Assembly: GCA_003342895.1 (NCBI GenBank)
Contig: PTFA01000050.1
Span: 5,127,723 to 5,191,722 of the forward strand
Origin: Casuarius casuarius
Taxonomy: Eukaryota > Chordata > Aves > Casuariiformes > Casuariidae
Direction: 5' to 3'
DNA: 64,000 nt
Shown: positions 46,364-58,265 of the stretch, in pieces
Position numbering within the stretch: position 1 is the first letter of the stretch
Layout: the number at the start of each line of letters is the position of its first letter
Notes under the pieces: model-generated
What the model was told of the DNA's origin: nothing
The model's input: the letters and a program-made list of their open reading frames with translations, nothing else
Database searches by the model: none
Made by a program: the position numbers and the translations under genes

Positions 46364-48048
46364 GTAAGTATGCCGCATCCAAAACCAGTGTGGCTAGCGT
46401 ATGATGTTCCTGGGGTTAGATGGTCTGCAAGAGGCTTAAGAACAGCAGGGCAGAAAAATTGGGATGATGGATCGTTGTGTAGGCAAGCCCAGGTGATGGC
46501 TCAGCAACCAGCTCTGCTGTCGTTTTCTGCCTATAGCCACAACTTTTATTTAGTCCCTAAGTTAAATAACTTCTGGGAGCAGCTTCCATGATAATCTGTT
46601 CCCTGCAAGTCCTTGGCTTTTCTAGCAGGGGAAATATATTGGACTAGTCAGGTTGTCTTCTGTGATACCTGTCAGTTTGAATTGTATGACCTTTTAGCGA
46701 GCTCCGAACCTCACCTGTCTAAGTCAATTTAATCATGTGTCTTTGTAAGGCTTCGCGTTTTCAGAGCTCTTTCAGCTGAGAAACTAATTGAAAAAAGTTG
46801 GCAAATACTTCACTTAGGAGTAAGTAAACTTGGAGAAAAAATATATCGGCTTCTGCATGGATTTTCCTACATTGTTCAGTTATGTTTTCTTTAGATGCCT
46901 TTTGCTGAAAATGTTCACGCCTAAAGCAGCCCTTTATCTTTCTTGGCTTTGCATTTGACTGGTTCTCAGAGACTAAGATCTGTGGAAAGTAATTAAATTA
47001 AATCTTTTTTCCTAATTGGACTGAGTCTCTGTGCTCGTTGTCCATTTTCTTCAGGCTTCACAAAGTAGAACCAACTATTTCCTCTTGGATTTTGAGTCCC
47101 TTATTTCCAGCTGCAGCGCCAACACACTGCATTTCACCTCCTCACTCAGGCAGCTCCTGTTTGTTTTCTCCCAGCCGCGCGGGTATCTGTGTTTCTCAGG
47201 CAGCATCCTGCAGAGAGATGTTCTCTCAGGGCATGGCCCTTTGTTTAAGAAATACAGGAACCTCCTGTTGGTCCTGTTTCACTTAGTACAACCATATTTT
47301 ATTGTCCTCTGGGTCCTTCAGCTTCTTGCTAGCTGTAGCAGTACCACAGGAGAGGGCACCTGTGGTTCCCCGGCACACAAGCCCCCGAGAGGCGGGGATG
47401 GCAGAGGGCGAGGAGGAGGACCGTGCGGGGTCCTGCCGTCTGGGAGCACAGAGCACCGTGCTGGTGGGAGCCCGGGGAGCTGCAACATCTCTTACTCCCA
47501 TGCTGGTTTTCCCAGGGAAACCTCCCGCCCCAGGCCTTCTCCGTGGTGAGAGTCACCAGGCTTAGTGCAGGTCTCTCTGAGTCCACGCAGATTTATTAGA
47601 GTGAAATGACAACAACCTAAGTATAACACGAATGACCACAAGAAGGGTTTAGGTCAAGTGGCTAATAATATCACCAGGCCAACGAGAGCCCCTGGCTACT
47701 TGTTTTATTGGGAAGTGGAAATGCCTACCAAATTATTTCCAATCTCAGGGGCCAGGAAAATCCTGGCTCTAAACACTAGAAATCTCTATTAAAAGTGACA
47801 CCATGTTAATTCTCAGGAGTGTGTGATGCCTCATGCCCTGCTCCTGTTGCAGACTAGGCAGACTCTTTTGGAGAGAAAAAATGTTCAGAGAACCCATATT
47901 CCCATACAGGAAAAAAAAAATCCCAATTTTGACCAACCTTTGCAGCCAACCCATTGATATCCTTCGGTGGCAATGTTTGGTTTGGTTTCCAGCATCGCTG
48001 GTAAGCGATCATTTTTTCTAGCTTTTGAAACTTCTTTTTCTGTTGCAG
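46364..48048. other. Non-coding, includes a 172-codon chance frame
   Basis: A plus frame at 47031-47549 encodes 172 residues with a hydrophobic first half and a glycine- and proline-rich second half, following a composition change at about 47330. No domain is recognisable and other frames are open over the GC-rich part. G-runs at 47394-47477 have loops too long for a classical quadruplex. Confidence 0.35.
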
Positions 48049-48172
48049 AACAGTGATGGGCTGAGTATTTCCAAGAACTGTGCACAGAAATACAGCAGAG
48101 GAAGGCGGCAATACGTCACCTGATGAGGAGCTCTTCTTCCAGCAAAGCTCCAGCAGTGAAAGTAGACTACAT
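48049..48172 (+). other. Best exon-like segment: probable non-coding exon
   Basis: An excellent acceptor (CTTCTTTTTCTGTTGCAG, 48031-48048) and a strong donor (ACATGTAAGTAA, intron from 48173) bound a 124-base segment, a typical internal exon size. All three frames contain stops: one reads 24 codons and then TGA at 48121, the other two stop almost at once. So it would be a non-coding RNA exon or untranslated exon. A second donor-like word (GTAAGC) sits at 48001, too close upstream to pair with this acceptor. Confidence 0.28.
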
Positions 48173-49050
48173 GTAAGTAATACAACCTACGCTTTTTGCC
48201 TCGTCTGTGTGTGGAAGAAAGGGCCCAAGACTATAAACCCACTGATAATGTAATCTGAATTGTGGATTCCTTGCTTCATAATTTATCAGGCCACAGTTTG
48301 ACTTATACGAACTGTACAGCTGGGTAGCACGAGAAGAGCTGTGGCTGAAGGCTGTAATGGCGTGCAGCACTCGCGATTTCACTCCATCAGGGATCACTTC
48401 GGTAGCAGCTCGGCAAAGCGAATGAGAAAAGGTCTAGCGTAATTGACAGTAAAAGGCCTCTGAATTGAGTTACTCTTGCTTTTCCTTTTAAAGTTTCTGA
48501 TTAGAGTGTAATTGCTACTCAGTGGCAGTCTTCGACAAAACTGCCATTTTTTCTCATCCTTGTATTTTTGGCTTTCTGATGACAACTTTTGTCAGAAGCA
48601 GCTCGGTAGTTCTGTGCTTTTGGGCTCACTGCTACATGGGCCCCTCCTCTTTGCTACTTTGCAGTTCCTCGTGTTCGTCTGGTTTGGCCTTTAGCAGAAA
48701 ATATGGCTATTGACTTAGAATCCATTGATAACAATAAATAGGATGAGATTATAATATGTCAAATGTATTCACTGGGCACAGGTTTTGTTTCTACTGGCCA
48801 AACACACAAAATTCAGGAGAAAAATGCGCTATGGGCAGTGCCCCAGGCAGTCAGCGCAGCGCTACGCAAGTCCAAGTGTCCGAGCAAAAAGATTGCATGT
48901 AATTAAGAGCAGGCTGCAGCACGGCCAGACGGCAGCAGAATAAGGAAAGTCAGGCTTGGAGAAAGACCGTCGGAAGCTCTGGTGGTTCGCACGCAGTTAC
49001 AACATATGAACTGCATGAATTTCAAACAGGGCACATTAAAAGTTTCTGTC
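48173..49050. other. Non-coding, no feature recognised
   Basis: AT-rich with mixed GC near 48840-48990. Frames under 80 codons. No repeat family is recognised. Confidence 0.4.
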
Positions 49051-49054
49051 TCTA

Positions 49055-49560
49055 CCAAGGCAACCAGGTAGAATGAATAAAGAAGAGAAATTGTCTTTTA
49101 GAAAGATAGCAGGATTTCCAATATGCCTAACAACCATTAGGGTTTTATGTCAAGGAATAGAGGGGGAAAAAAAGACTTCTCTTCTAGAAGATCTTTTCTT
49201 AAATGATATGATAGATGATTAAGGCACACGGAAAGCTACAGTATTATATACATGAAAGTTCTCCCTCTAAGGGTTCACTGTAAAACAAATGTGCTGCTTT
49301 AAGGATAATGGCATGGTATTATTTATGTAGACAGTTCCAGCAGTTCCCGAAGAGGAGTAGATGCTGTAATCATGCCCATAAAGGCGTGCCTGCTTGCTTG
49401 CACATTATTTGGCATTAATTTTAATACAGAATAATTATGAAAGGAACATTTGGATTTATTATCTGTAAAGGCAATTTTAAATGAGGTTTGAATTCAGTAC
49501 AATAAATGTTCTTCTCTGAGCAGTGTGACCCCAAAATAGAGTAGCTGTCTTTCACTGATC
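49055..49560. promoter_or_regulatory. Candidate conserved non-coding element
   Basis: Unique AT-rich block with GGCATTAATTTTAATACAG (49411-49429), AGAATAATTATG (near 49428), TTGGATTTATTATC and TTTTAAATGAGG. CTGTAATCATGCCCATAAAGG (around 49365) contains homeodomain and CDX/HOX-like cores (CATAAA). No frame over 60 codons occurs on either strand for about 2 kb around it, a gap longer than elsewhere in the window. Confidence 0.47.
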
Positions 49561-50370
49561 AGTCAAGCTGTGCCTGGGCATATGGAGATTTTCGTAATAT
49601 ACACTATTCAAGAATTAGAAAACAGTAAATATTTGCAATAGTGGTAACCAGCGGCCGCTTCTGATGGCACCAACAACGTGCTGTAAGATGTAGAAATGAG
49701 TTCCTGAAGTTAGCAGTGCCGGTCCTATCAGCTGAAGCCTCGGATTGGTTTTAAGGTCTTTTTGCAGGGGGAATGAGGCAGGAGAGCAAGGTGTTAAACA
49801 CTAAGAGTACAGTTTGAGATGAGAGCCTGAGTTAACATTGCTCAGCACGATGATCACCTGAAGTGAAATGTTCACGTAAAATTCCCATGGTGCTATTTTT
49901 CAGCTTCTGAAAGTAAATGGCTCAGGAGATGTTATAAGCCATCTGTATTGCTGCAGACTTTAGGTTTTATTGGACTATTTTTGATCTCAGTGGACTAAAC
50001 TCTGCTCCTGGTTTGCTAGATAGCAGTTTGAAGTGGTGTCCTTTTCCAGCTGCCCAAGCCAAGTAATTTATTTTACTCTTCAGAACTGAAATGTGCTTTA
50101 TGCCCTCATCACCTCAAGGCCTGACAGTGCTGTAATGTGCATTATACAGGGATAACCGGGAAAGCCATGTTCAGGAATCAATTCCAGTCACCCCACTTTC
50201 CGATTAGAGTCAACCAGCAAAAGCCTAAAATACCTTTGCTTCATACGTTAGAGTTTGCTGCCACTTGGAAGTGAAACCCATGTCGCTAACAAAATACTGT
50301 CACAAACAAAACCCCGTCACACAGGAGTTTTCTCCTTTCAGTGCCTGTCAATCTCGCTCCTCCCCAGCAG
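49561..50370. promoter_or_regulatory. Possible continuation of the regulatory block
   Basis: Positions 50080-50300 are unique and even in complexity with GTAATGTGCATTATACAG and CCGATTAGAGTC. A NotI-type GCGGCCGC site lies at 49652-49659 in otherwise CpG-poor sequence. No coding frame, repeat or RNA gene is seen. Confidence 0.28.
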
Positions 50371-50374
50371 TTCC

Positions 50375-50394
50375 CTACCTGAACCTACCTGAAC
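50375..50394. repeat. 10-bp exact tandem duplication
   Basis: CTACCTGAAC is repeated at 50375-50384 and 50385-50394. Each copy carries an ACCTG core. Confidence 0.9.
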
Positions 50395-51070
50395 AGTTTA
50401 TTTTTTGTTTCATATTTTGAAGTAACTGAACAGAACATAAACTTTGAAAAGTAAGAAGAATTACAGTGCTCACCATACTAAAAGTAGACATAGCAAAGTA
50501 ATTGATAGAGGATCAGTTATTTAATCCATTTATTTAACCCTTTTCTCTGTTCATGCTTTGCCTATAAATGGCCAAGCATTTCCCGAGTGGTGGTCCCCAG
50601 CCTGTCCTCCAAGAACTGCTTGTGGAGCCACATAAAAGTCTGCTCTCTTGGTGCTCGTTTTTGTCCACAGTGACGTCTAGGAGGTTCTGGAAGTAGCTAA
50701 AACAAGGCAAGGCCAGCAGGGACCCTTCTGTGGATCATGCTGTCATCACCAAAATATTGGCATCTGTCCTAAAAAGCAGAGCCAACCTGTAGGCTTGGTC
50801 AAGGCTGCCACAGGAGAGAATATACCCGGGGAAGGGCCTGGTAGGCAGCTTGCTGGGAGGATGGCCAAGACGTGTAGTTAGGCAACTTGCTGGGATGACA
50901 AGAGAGCTTAGCAAGAGGAAAGCTTGGAGAGAAGGATCAGGGAAAGAAAGGAGAAGACACCACCACATAGCCCAGAAGCAAGCCAGCCGGGGGAAAGGCC
51001 AGCACTGGCGTCAGTGATGAGAACAGCAGTCACGGCACTGTGCAAGTAGGAGACTACATTTGCATGTGGT
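50395..51070. other. Non-coding with a diverged 37-bp-period duplication
   Basis: GGCAGCTTGCTGGGA at 50844-50858 recurs as GGCAACTTGCTGGGA at 50881-50895, with weaker similarity on both sides (GGTA/GTTA before, CAAGA after). The plus strand is purine-rich from about 50880 to 51000. The minus frame 50735-50968 is T/C-rich coding and not recognisable. Confidence 0.55.
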
Positions 51071-51074
51071 GTAA

Positions 51075-51300
51075 CTCGGTGCTATTTTGCTGGAACTGGG
51101 CTGATTTTCACAAGCTGAGGATCTGTCCCACTCATCTAAAATGGGCAGGTGGCCTTGTCTACCTGCAAAAAGCGCTCCTGCTCTGCCAGCAGCGGTGGAC
51201 CTGACGCAGAAGGTACAGCGCGGCATCCAGGCGCCAGTGCTGGGCTGGAGGTCAGGATTAGATGATCATAATTTTCCCCTCTGGCTTTAAAATCTATTAA
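51075..51300 (+). mobile_element. Fossil CR1-type LINE 3' end
   Basis: GGAGGTCAGGATTAGATGAT (51247-51266) followed by CCCCTCTGGCTTTAAAATCT (51277-51296) matches the sense 3' end of sauropsid CR1 elements (GGAGGTCAGACTAGATGATC, CCCTTCTGGCCTTAAAATCT). Only the terminal 55 bases are clear. Upstream words GGGCTGATTTTCACAAGCTGAGGATC (split near 51098-51123) also resemble an old sauropsid repeat and may be a separate element. It is the opposite orientation to the copy at 42994. Confidence 0.65.
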
Positions 51301-51475
51301 CAGCTATTTTATGATGCTGATCATTCATCAGTGCACCACAGGCTGCAAGACCAGGACCACCATGATATACTTCATAGCTAATTTATTTCCATTAGTTCAC
51401 AGCTAAACTTAATTTAAAAGAAACTCTAAAAATTGAATTAGAAAGGAGCAAGCCTGGATGCTTTCCAAGGTATAA
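51301..51475. promoter_or_regulatory. Candidate regulatory block abutting the CR1 tail
   Basis: ATGATGCTGATCATTCATCAG (around 51311), TAGCTAATTTATTTCCATTAG (51375 on) and CTTAATTTAAAAG are homeodomain-rich. It begins at the CR1 3' end, so part of it could derive from the repeat. Confidence 0.28.
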
Positions 51476-52495
51476 CTATTTTTAAAATCATGGAATTGCT
51501 AGCGCTGTGAGTTGGTGTGGGGTCTCGGATGCTGGTGTTTGACATTTAACTGTGGTGCTAATAGCAGCCTATTGCAGGAATGCCCCGTATTCCCTGGCAC
51601 ATGATGAGGAAGGTTAACATCTGTAGCCAAAAAGAGACATTGCTCAAGGGTTAAATGCGTTTTACTGATGGAAATGAGAAAGGTGACTTGTCTGTAACCA
51701 GTGTAGAAAGGGAATGGAGGCATGCCTGGTGGCGGAGGAAAGGAATAACTTGTTGCTGGGTTGTTTTTCTCCTGTGTTTTATAGAATTGCTCTTTTTTTC
51801 TGTCTTTACTTTTCCTCTTGTCATAACCTTGCTGCTAGATGGGAAAAAATGGTCTTTGAGGAAGTACCGTGGTCACTTCCGCAGGAGAGAAGCTGTTCTT
51901 CAAGCATTACTTGGAGAATACACGCTTCCAGAAACCAGTTAGCTCCAGCTCCAGGTTAAACCTCGCGGCGCACCCCAGAACAGGGCTGTCTCGCAGGAGG
52001 ATGGGGAAGTTGTTCTGATGCTATAGCAAAAGGTTAACGTTTTCTTTTCACTTGCCTATGCTACAGTGATCTTTTTTTCCTAAGAACTTAATTTTGTATA
52101 TTAAATTAAGTCAAATAATCCTCTTGTCACTATAAAAATAATTACCATAGCTTTTTGAAAAGAACAAAATAAAACCCCAAAGCTCTTCTTTCCAGCATTA
52201 TTTAATGAGCAGAAGTGTTGGGTTTAAAACTGCAAATAAGACAAGAGTACGAAAATGACCAGCTTTATTTTTGACCATGTCTGCTGTTATTGATGCTGCT
52301 CATGGCTTGCACAGCCACTAGTATCAATTGGCCTAACACCAGATAAAAACAGATGGTTTTTTTTAAAGGAAAAGTTTTAAAAAAATAAAAAATATAGGGA
52401 CAGCAAAAGCCTCTTCTTCAAGCGTAAGAACTGCAGAGAAAAGAAATCAGTTCCTCCAGGTCTCATCTCACTCGAAAGCTGTCCCCAGGTTACTG
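51476..52495. other. Non-coding, AT-rich
   Basis: A TTTTTCTCCTGTGTTTTATAG acceptor-like word ends near 51783 without a donor. Frames up to 95 codons have no known product. AT-rich sequence at 52070-52400 includes an A-rich run near 52378-52393. Confidence 0.4.
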
Positions 52496-52499
52496 TCCT

Positions 52500-53000
52500 C
52501 GGGCCGGACTCTGCCTCGCCGCCGCCGGCTGAGTCGGCCCAGCGCAGAATGGACCCGGTGGGCACGGCCGCGGTGACCCTGGGTCCATCACATCCCTTTG
52601 CCTCTGGCAGAAGCAGTAGCCCTATTTTTAGTGAGTAGTTTTCCGTGTAAGAATTACTTATGTTCCTGTGCTCTTTGGCACAGATCCACCAGCCAAACGT
52701 GCTTTAACGTCAGCTGTGTGACCGCGGCAAGACACGAGCCGAATGCAAAGGGTACCGCGGCGCGCGGGGCTGGGCTCCTCGCCGCGGGCGACGCTGGGCT
52801 CCGCGCTGGGGCCTGCCCTGCCGGGGCCGTCCCCGCCGGCGTGGGTCCCCCACGCCGCCCCACAGGGAGCGGGGCTGCTGGCAGAGCCGTGGCCGGCGTT
52901 TGTCCCAGCACGGCTGCTCTTCAGGTTCGCTACGGCCTGGACGTTTGCGCACACGAGGACAGCAGGAACGGACCCGGTAGTGGTAGAGCGAGTTTGAATT
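52500..53000. promoter_or_regulatory. CpG island-like patch
   Basis: CpG is dense at 52500-52570 and especially 52750-52980. Frames are open on both strands in most phases (up to 141 codons plus, 117 minus), which marks high GC rather than coding. It is one of the largest CpG patches here. No exon boundary or initiator is convincing. Confidence 0.6.
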
Positions 53001-55680
53001 GCAAGCCTCATTTTCTCCTATAGACTGTTGTTTTCCACTGTTAAATTACCAGGATTTCACTGCACCGTTGCTAACCATAGCAGCAATTTTCAGACGGCCC
53101 TCAAAAGTGTCCTAACGGAGATCAGCTCGCTTTGTTTAACCAGTCTTCACCTTCTTGCTTTTCAAAAAGGCTGAGATGTCCAGCTTTGAGCGGTTACTCA
53201 GCCCAGCGTTGCTATGCAGTGTCAAGACGTCCAGGTTTGCCCCCGGCAGGGCGACCGGCGGCTTTGGCGTTGTCCGCACCACTCAGGGATTTGCTTCTTT
53301 GCGTGTTTGTCTGTAGGAGCCACGCGAGCACGAAGCGTGGTGCAGCTGACGGGAGGAGAGCAGGAGGCTGTCGTCACTCCTGGTAGCTCTTCCCAAATAC
53401 ATCCATGCGGTTGCCGGTGAGGCTATTTGTGTACATTAACCAAGCACACCAACAAAGAGCCCAGTCCTGACGCCTTTGCTTATTCAGTCAGAAAGGACTT
53501 CCAGGTGTTCCTTACAGATATCTGAATTATTTTCATCTAAAGTTGGATTTCGGACCTAAAATCATTGAATGTAGCTCCCTACCAGGATATGAGACCTGAT
53601 CTGTAGAAGCAAGTTTAATGGACCATGCCTCCTAGCAGAAACTCCCTTGAGATATCTTTGCCTCCAGGACCTAATGCCCACTTTGTACTCCAGTTACTTA
53701 TAAAATATTCCTAAACCTCATCCTGCAGAAGTGAAGGATGAGTGACAATATTCACATTGCTTTTGTGGAGAAAAGTCTCTAAACGTAGAGGCAGATTTTC
53801 CTGCCTTTCATGCTGTCTAGCATGCCGCACGATGCTCTGTCCGTGTGGTATCACCAGTTTATTGATCTGACACCCTTGTGTATCATTCCAGTCCATCGCA
53901 AACTCTAAATGTTCCCCTTGTATGTGTGTGTGTTACTCCTTTATTTTTTAAATTCAGGTCTAGCACCTGATTTACACACATGCAAAGGGGTTATTATGCC
54001 TTTAATTTGCAAGCGTGCATAGTATGAGTAGAGTTATTTGTGCTTTTTAGGCACACGGTTGCATATGTGCTTTTGAAAAGAACGATACACTTGAAGAATT
54101 TTTCCTCTCTAACAAACATAACAATTGAACATCAAGTATACAGCATTCTGCAGGCAAGACGGTGATATTCCTGTAAAATGAGGTCTCTCGTGTGTGTTGA
54201 TGGTTACATGCTCTGAATACAGCCCGATTACTGAACAGACCTGGGTTTCGCTGATGGTTCTGACATATGGTCTTTTCTTTTGAGTGATGGAGGGGATTGT
54301 AGCAAAGGACAAAGGTAAAATAGTCCATAGGTATAACATGTCCATTTTTAAGTGATTGCCCAAAAGTAAAAACTTTTCTAAAAATGCTTCTGATACCATA
54401 TAATCTATTTCACCTTCCCTGTAGCAACAAGAAGAGCTTAAAAATTTCTATAATTTTGTGTAAAATATTCCTGAGCAAGTAATTTGTATGCTGGGTTTTC
54501 ACTGGATACAATACGAAATAGCTGAGACACCTTATTACACTCTGAAAGCTGACATTATAAGGCACTACTGAAAATATTGCATAGCCTTTGTGTAGCAAAG
54601 AGCACTCAGCTAAGTAGCTAGTGAGTATCCTGTGTTTCTAAATGCAGACACATTTGCTGTTCAATATTATTACAAGTTTGAGAGACATAAATCTAGCCCG
54701 TGCTACTCATATGATTTTAAAGTGTCATAGAAAAAAAATTGAAAAAAAGAAGGGGAAAAGAGCAATCTAGCTTGGAAAGCTTCAGGGCCCCAGTTCTTGC
54801 ATGCAGGCGTTCGTAGCATGGTCAGCGTTAGTGCCGAGGGCTAACGTCACCCCGCATCCACTGCTGGCACAACCTCTGTCAAAAAACACAGTAGTAAAAA
54901 TGAGGCTCCCTCTTTACAAACAGCTACCTTTGATACACGATGCCAGCTGGTTTTGGGTTTTCATCTTTCTGCTTCATGCAAAACTTGATATTTTAATTGT
55001 GGCTTCATTAAGGGAGACTGAGCTTTCAGATATCTCATGTTTTCAAACAAAGTCGCATCGCAAGCTCCCCTGCCTGGTTTTCCTGGAGCCTTTGTCTGCA
55101 ATTGGAGCTGAATTTCATAAGGAATCAGAAATAGTGTCTATGTAGATTTAAAAAAACCCCAAGTTTTAAACATCTCCCAGTGGCTAAATCCTTTGCTTGC
55201 TGATGATAAGGAAACACTTTTTTTTTTTCTCACTAGTGGTTTACTGCTGTTTTTCACGACTTTGTAAATCTAAGCTTTAATTCTTCTTCCCATTTATGCT
55301 CACATCCAAAGAGGTTAAAATTGAGCTATTGTAAAATTAATTGCTTTGGGAAACACTGCGTTATTTTCCTCCCATCTCTGATGTTTGTATTGCCACCGAG
55401 GGAGGGAGAGAGGGGGAAGGGGAGGTTTCTGAATGTTGTAGCAGGCAAGCTGCTCGTTTCCTCCGCTGATAAAGAGAGTGATTCCTTCAAAGCGGAGTAG
55501 AAAGGTAGCGTGGGACTTGGGCTGTGAAGAACATCACACACCAGTGCACCAGCAGCGGGTTCGGCAGTGTGCTTTGTGGACCTCTGCGTGTCTAAAAAGG
55601 AGTGTTTCATGATCACGTTTAGAGAAGTCTGAACCAAATCTAAACCAACAAAATAACTTTATATCCTGAAAACTCAGGGC
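53001..55680. other. Non-coding, no gene recognised
   Basis: Moderate GC to 53420, then AT-rich. Positions 53480-53900 could be a worn interspersed repeat but I cannot name it. Purine-rich words (GGGAGGGAGAGAGGGGGAAGG near 55400) give a short polypurine tract. Frames are chance-like. Confidence 0.38.
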
Positions 55681-57590
55681 TTTAGAGAGTGTCTTATTTA
55701 TTCTGCACTAATAAGAGGTGTTGTAAAAATGACCCTGAAGATACACGCAGGCACATAATCATATATAGATGCAAATTTGTGTATTTGTATAAAAGACAAT
55801 GGAAGAGGGGAGGCAGCTTTCGATGTGAATGCAAGAAGAAAGGGGAAACTAAATACAGCTGGACTATTGTAGCCAGAAAATGAATTAGTACTGCGTTTTT
55901 CTGCCAAACCCAGAGCGTGCATCTCATTTTTAATTGTCCCCTGAACGATGGATATACAACTAAAGAGATGTGATAAAAGGTTAGGGGTTTGCAGCTCCAC
56001 GCCGAAACACTAAAAGAGTCAGAACTAATTGTCCTAAGACTGCTGCATCTCCATCGCACAAGGAGGACAAATAAGGCAATTTTAGCACGGTAATTTAGAC
56101 TTGAACCTGTCTCTTGGAGCTCAGGGACACGTTGCCCTTTCCCTGTCCCACAGAGGACCAGATTTCTTCCTCACCTAAACATTTACGATCTCCGTGTTCA
56201 AAAGCTTCCCAAGCAAGGCAGGAGGTCAGGGTACGCCAGGGCCGAATACCGTTCTGGTGAATTTCAAACAATTTAAAAATTTACCAGTCTTTTTTATCAG
56301 AGACCACAAGCCCCTATTTCTCTTCCGAGGCCTGCTGTCTTCCCAAAATCTGAATCCAGTAAGTCCCACTCCCCTGCCCACAGTAACAAAAATACAAGAT
56401 AAAAAAAACAGTGCTGGGAAAAAGGTAAAGGATCAAAATTCCCATAAGCACCTGAAATTATGAGTATTTACCCTATGTGCAGAGGCTCCAGAAGTCATCT
56501 GTGTGAAGACTGCCATCTGATTCTGCCAGTCCTCCTCGGAGGGCTGTTTACCCTCCTCCTCTCCTACTGCATTTTGCGACCATCTTTCCCTAGCCACAGG
56601 TGACGGCTTCTGTCGTTTTTCTTTGCTTTCCCACTCTTTGGGGTGCAGTCTGGGGCAAGGCAGCTCCAGTCTGGTGGAATTAGCTGCTTCCCGAGGGAGA
56701 GCCCCACACTGGACCCAAGCGAGTGGGAAGCCCTTGGGGGCAAGGCAGTCCGAGCCCAGCGCTCTGCTGACCCTCTCCACGGCAGCAACGCCTGGCGAGG
56801 CAGCCGCGTTGGGAGATTTCCGTGTTTTCTTCCCTCAGCAGCCCCGCTCTGCACTAGGAGGATTTCTCTGTCCACCATCATCTCTTCGTGTTTTTCCCAT
56901 TGGCAGTAGTGATGATGGCAAATATCTTTCTCTATTTCACTTTCCAGGCGCTGCAGGTAGCTAGTCCCCGTCCTGCTGGGCTATAATTCATTTCAGTGCG
57001 GTGCCTAGAAGAGTAAGTTTTGGTAGACTTTGTGTCAGCTACATGACAGCACTCAGGGTTTCCTCTGCTCCAAACTGCTCCCAATAGGAATGATTTACTG
57101 AGGAGCATCTTTGCCCAAGACGATTTTGATGAAACGACCCCCGTATCTATACCTATATATACGTGTATTGATACACACACATATAAAAAGCACTGCTGGG
57201 ATCATTTTTTATACTAGACATCACTGGGGCAATAAATACACATTTTTCTTTTTTTTTTTTTTGATGGTACAGTCAGAGGCCCAGGATTAAATTTCAGCGA
57301 TGATACTGTACAGTGCTTCATTTGCCCTTCAGTGTTGGAGTGGCGCAGTACTCAGAGAAACTTACAGAAGTCCAAAATCCAAAAGTTTTTTGTCTAAGAG
57401 CTGCTGAGAGTCATCCTAAAGTTAGAAACCATGCAAAAGGTAAATCCTCTGGAAAAAAAGCAAACATTTCACTCATGGTCTGTTTATCCTTCTTTGTTTG
57501 CTAGAGAGTCCTCCTTCTTTCAGCTTAATAAATAGAAAAATTAATGAAACCTTTTTTTGGCACCCTGACTATCACTTTTATGTAGCCGTC
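55681..57590. other. Non-coding, no gene recognised
   Basis: Overlapping frames on both strands at 55689-56059 and 56433-56964 (up to 121 codons) have no family resemblance. A T run lies at 57249-57262. No element-like cluster stands out. Confidence 0.38.
57141..57186. repeat. Degenerate TATA/CACA microsatellite
   Basis: Interrupted TATCTATACCTATATATACG is followed by GTGTATTGATACACACACATAT. The two halves are roughly complementary (GTGTAT and ATACAC), so a small hairpin is possible. Confidence 0.75.
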
Positions 57591-57920
57591 AAAAGGAAAT
57601 GTGAACAGGATTGACAATTTCATTTATCTTTGAGATAGAAATGCAAAGTAAAGAATTTGTAGCAAGTTGTATGTGCATCACAAAAAGGGCAGCACGGCCT
57701 TTTCTAGCCAGTGCAATTTATTTACCTCTTTTCAAAATCAGCTTCTCATTGTGTGCCTACAAATCTGCCTGCTCTGAATATGCATTCAGAGAGAAAGAAA
57801 ACAGGACAACTTTGAAAGGCTATTACATAGGAAATTGCAAAAAGTACTTTATAATTACTTACTTAGAAGTTTTCTCAAATTGGACAGGGTATTTTTATGC
57901 ATTTCAATAGAGTATAAAAA
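57590..57920. promoter_or_regulatory. Candidate conserved non-coding element
   Basis: Unique AT-rich block with GACAATTTCATTTATC (a SOX-like ACAAT), GTGCAATTTATTTACC (57711 on, FOX-like TTTAC), TATGCATTC (octamer-like) and ATAATTACTTAC (near 57852). A 99-codon plus frame (57611-57910) is open, notable for AT-rich DNA, but its product is unfamiliar. I favour an enhancer-type element; a small coding exon is the alternative. Confidence 0.42.
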
Positions 57921-58265
57921 TGTACTTAGCTGATGGCCATTGAAAACAGCTAGCCTGAGATGACAGCGTGGTGCAGAGGTCCACGCTGTCTGCAGCAGCA
58001 TTCCTGAGCGTGCCACTGTGTCCATCCCCAGGGAAGGGTCTCATCTACAGAGGTGCTCAAAGAACAGAGAAAATGATGACCCTGAGCACAAAATTAGTGA
58101 CAGAACGGCTGCGTTCTCCTGATTCATACATGCTGTGATTAGACATTGTTATATGGAAAGGATTACGAGATGAAGGGGCTGAAACTAGGTCTGGTGACTC
58201 GTTCTCAAGAGCTGGTGCTCCCTCGCCATCCCAGGTGCTTCTCCATCACATCTGCAGGATGGAGA
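57921..58265. other. Non-coding, nothing distinctive
   Basis: Mixed composition. No frame, repeat or motif cluster stands out. Confidence 0.4.

Noticed and set aside
47031..47549. 172-codon plus frame as a membrane protein gene
   Set aside because: Hydrophobicity tracks T-rich DNA and the second half tracks a GC-rich piece. No family resemblance or transcript signals.
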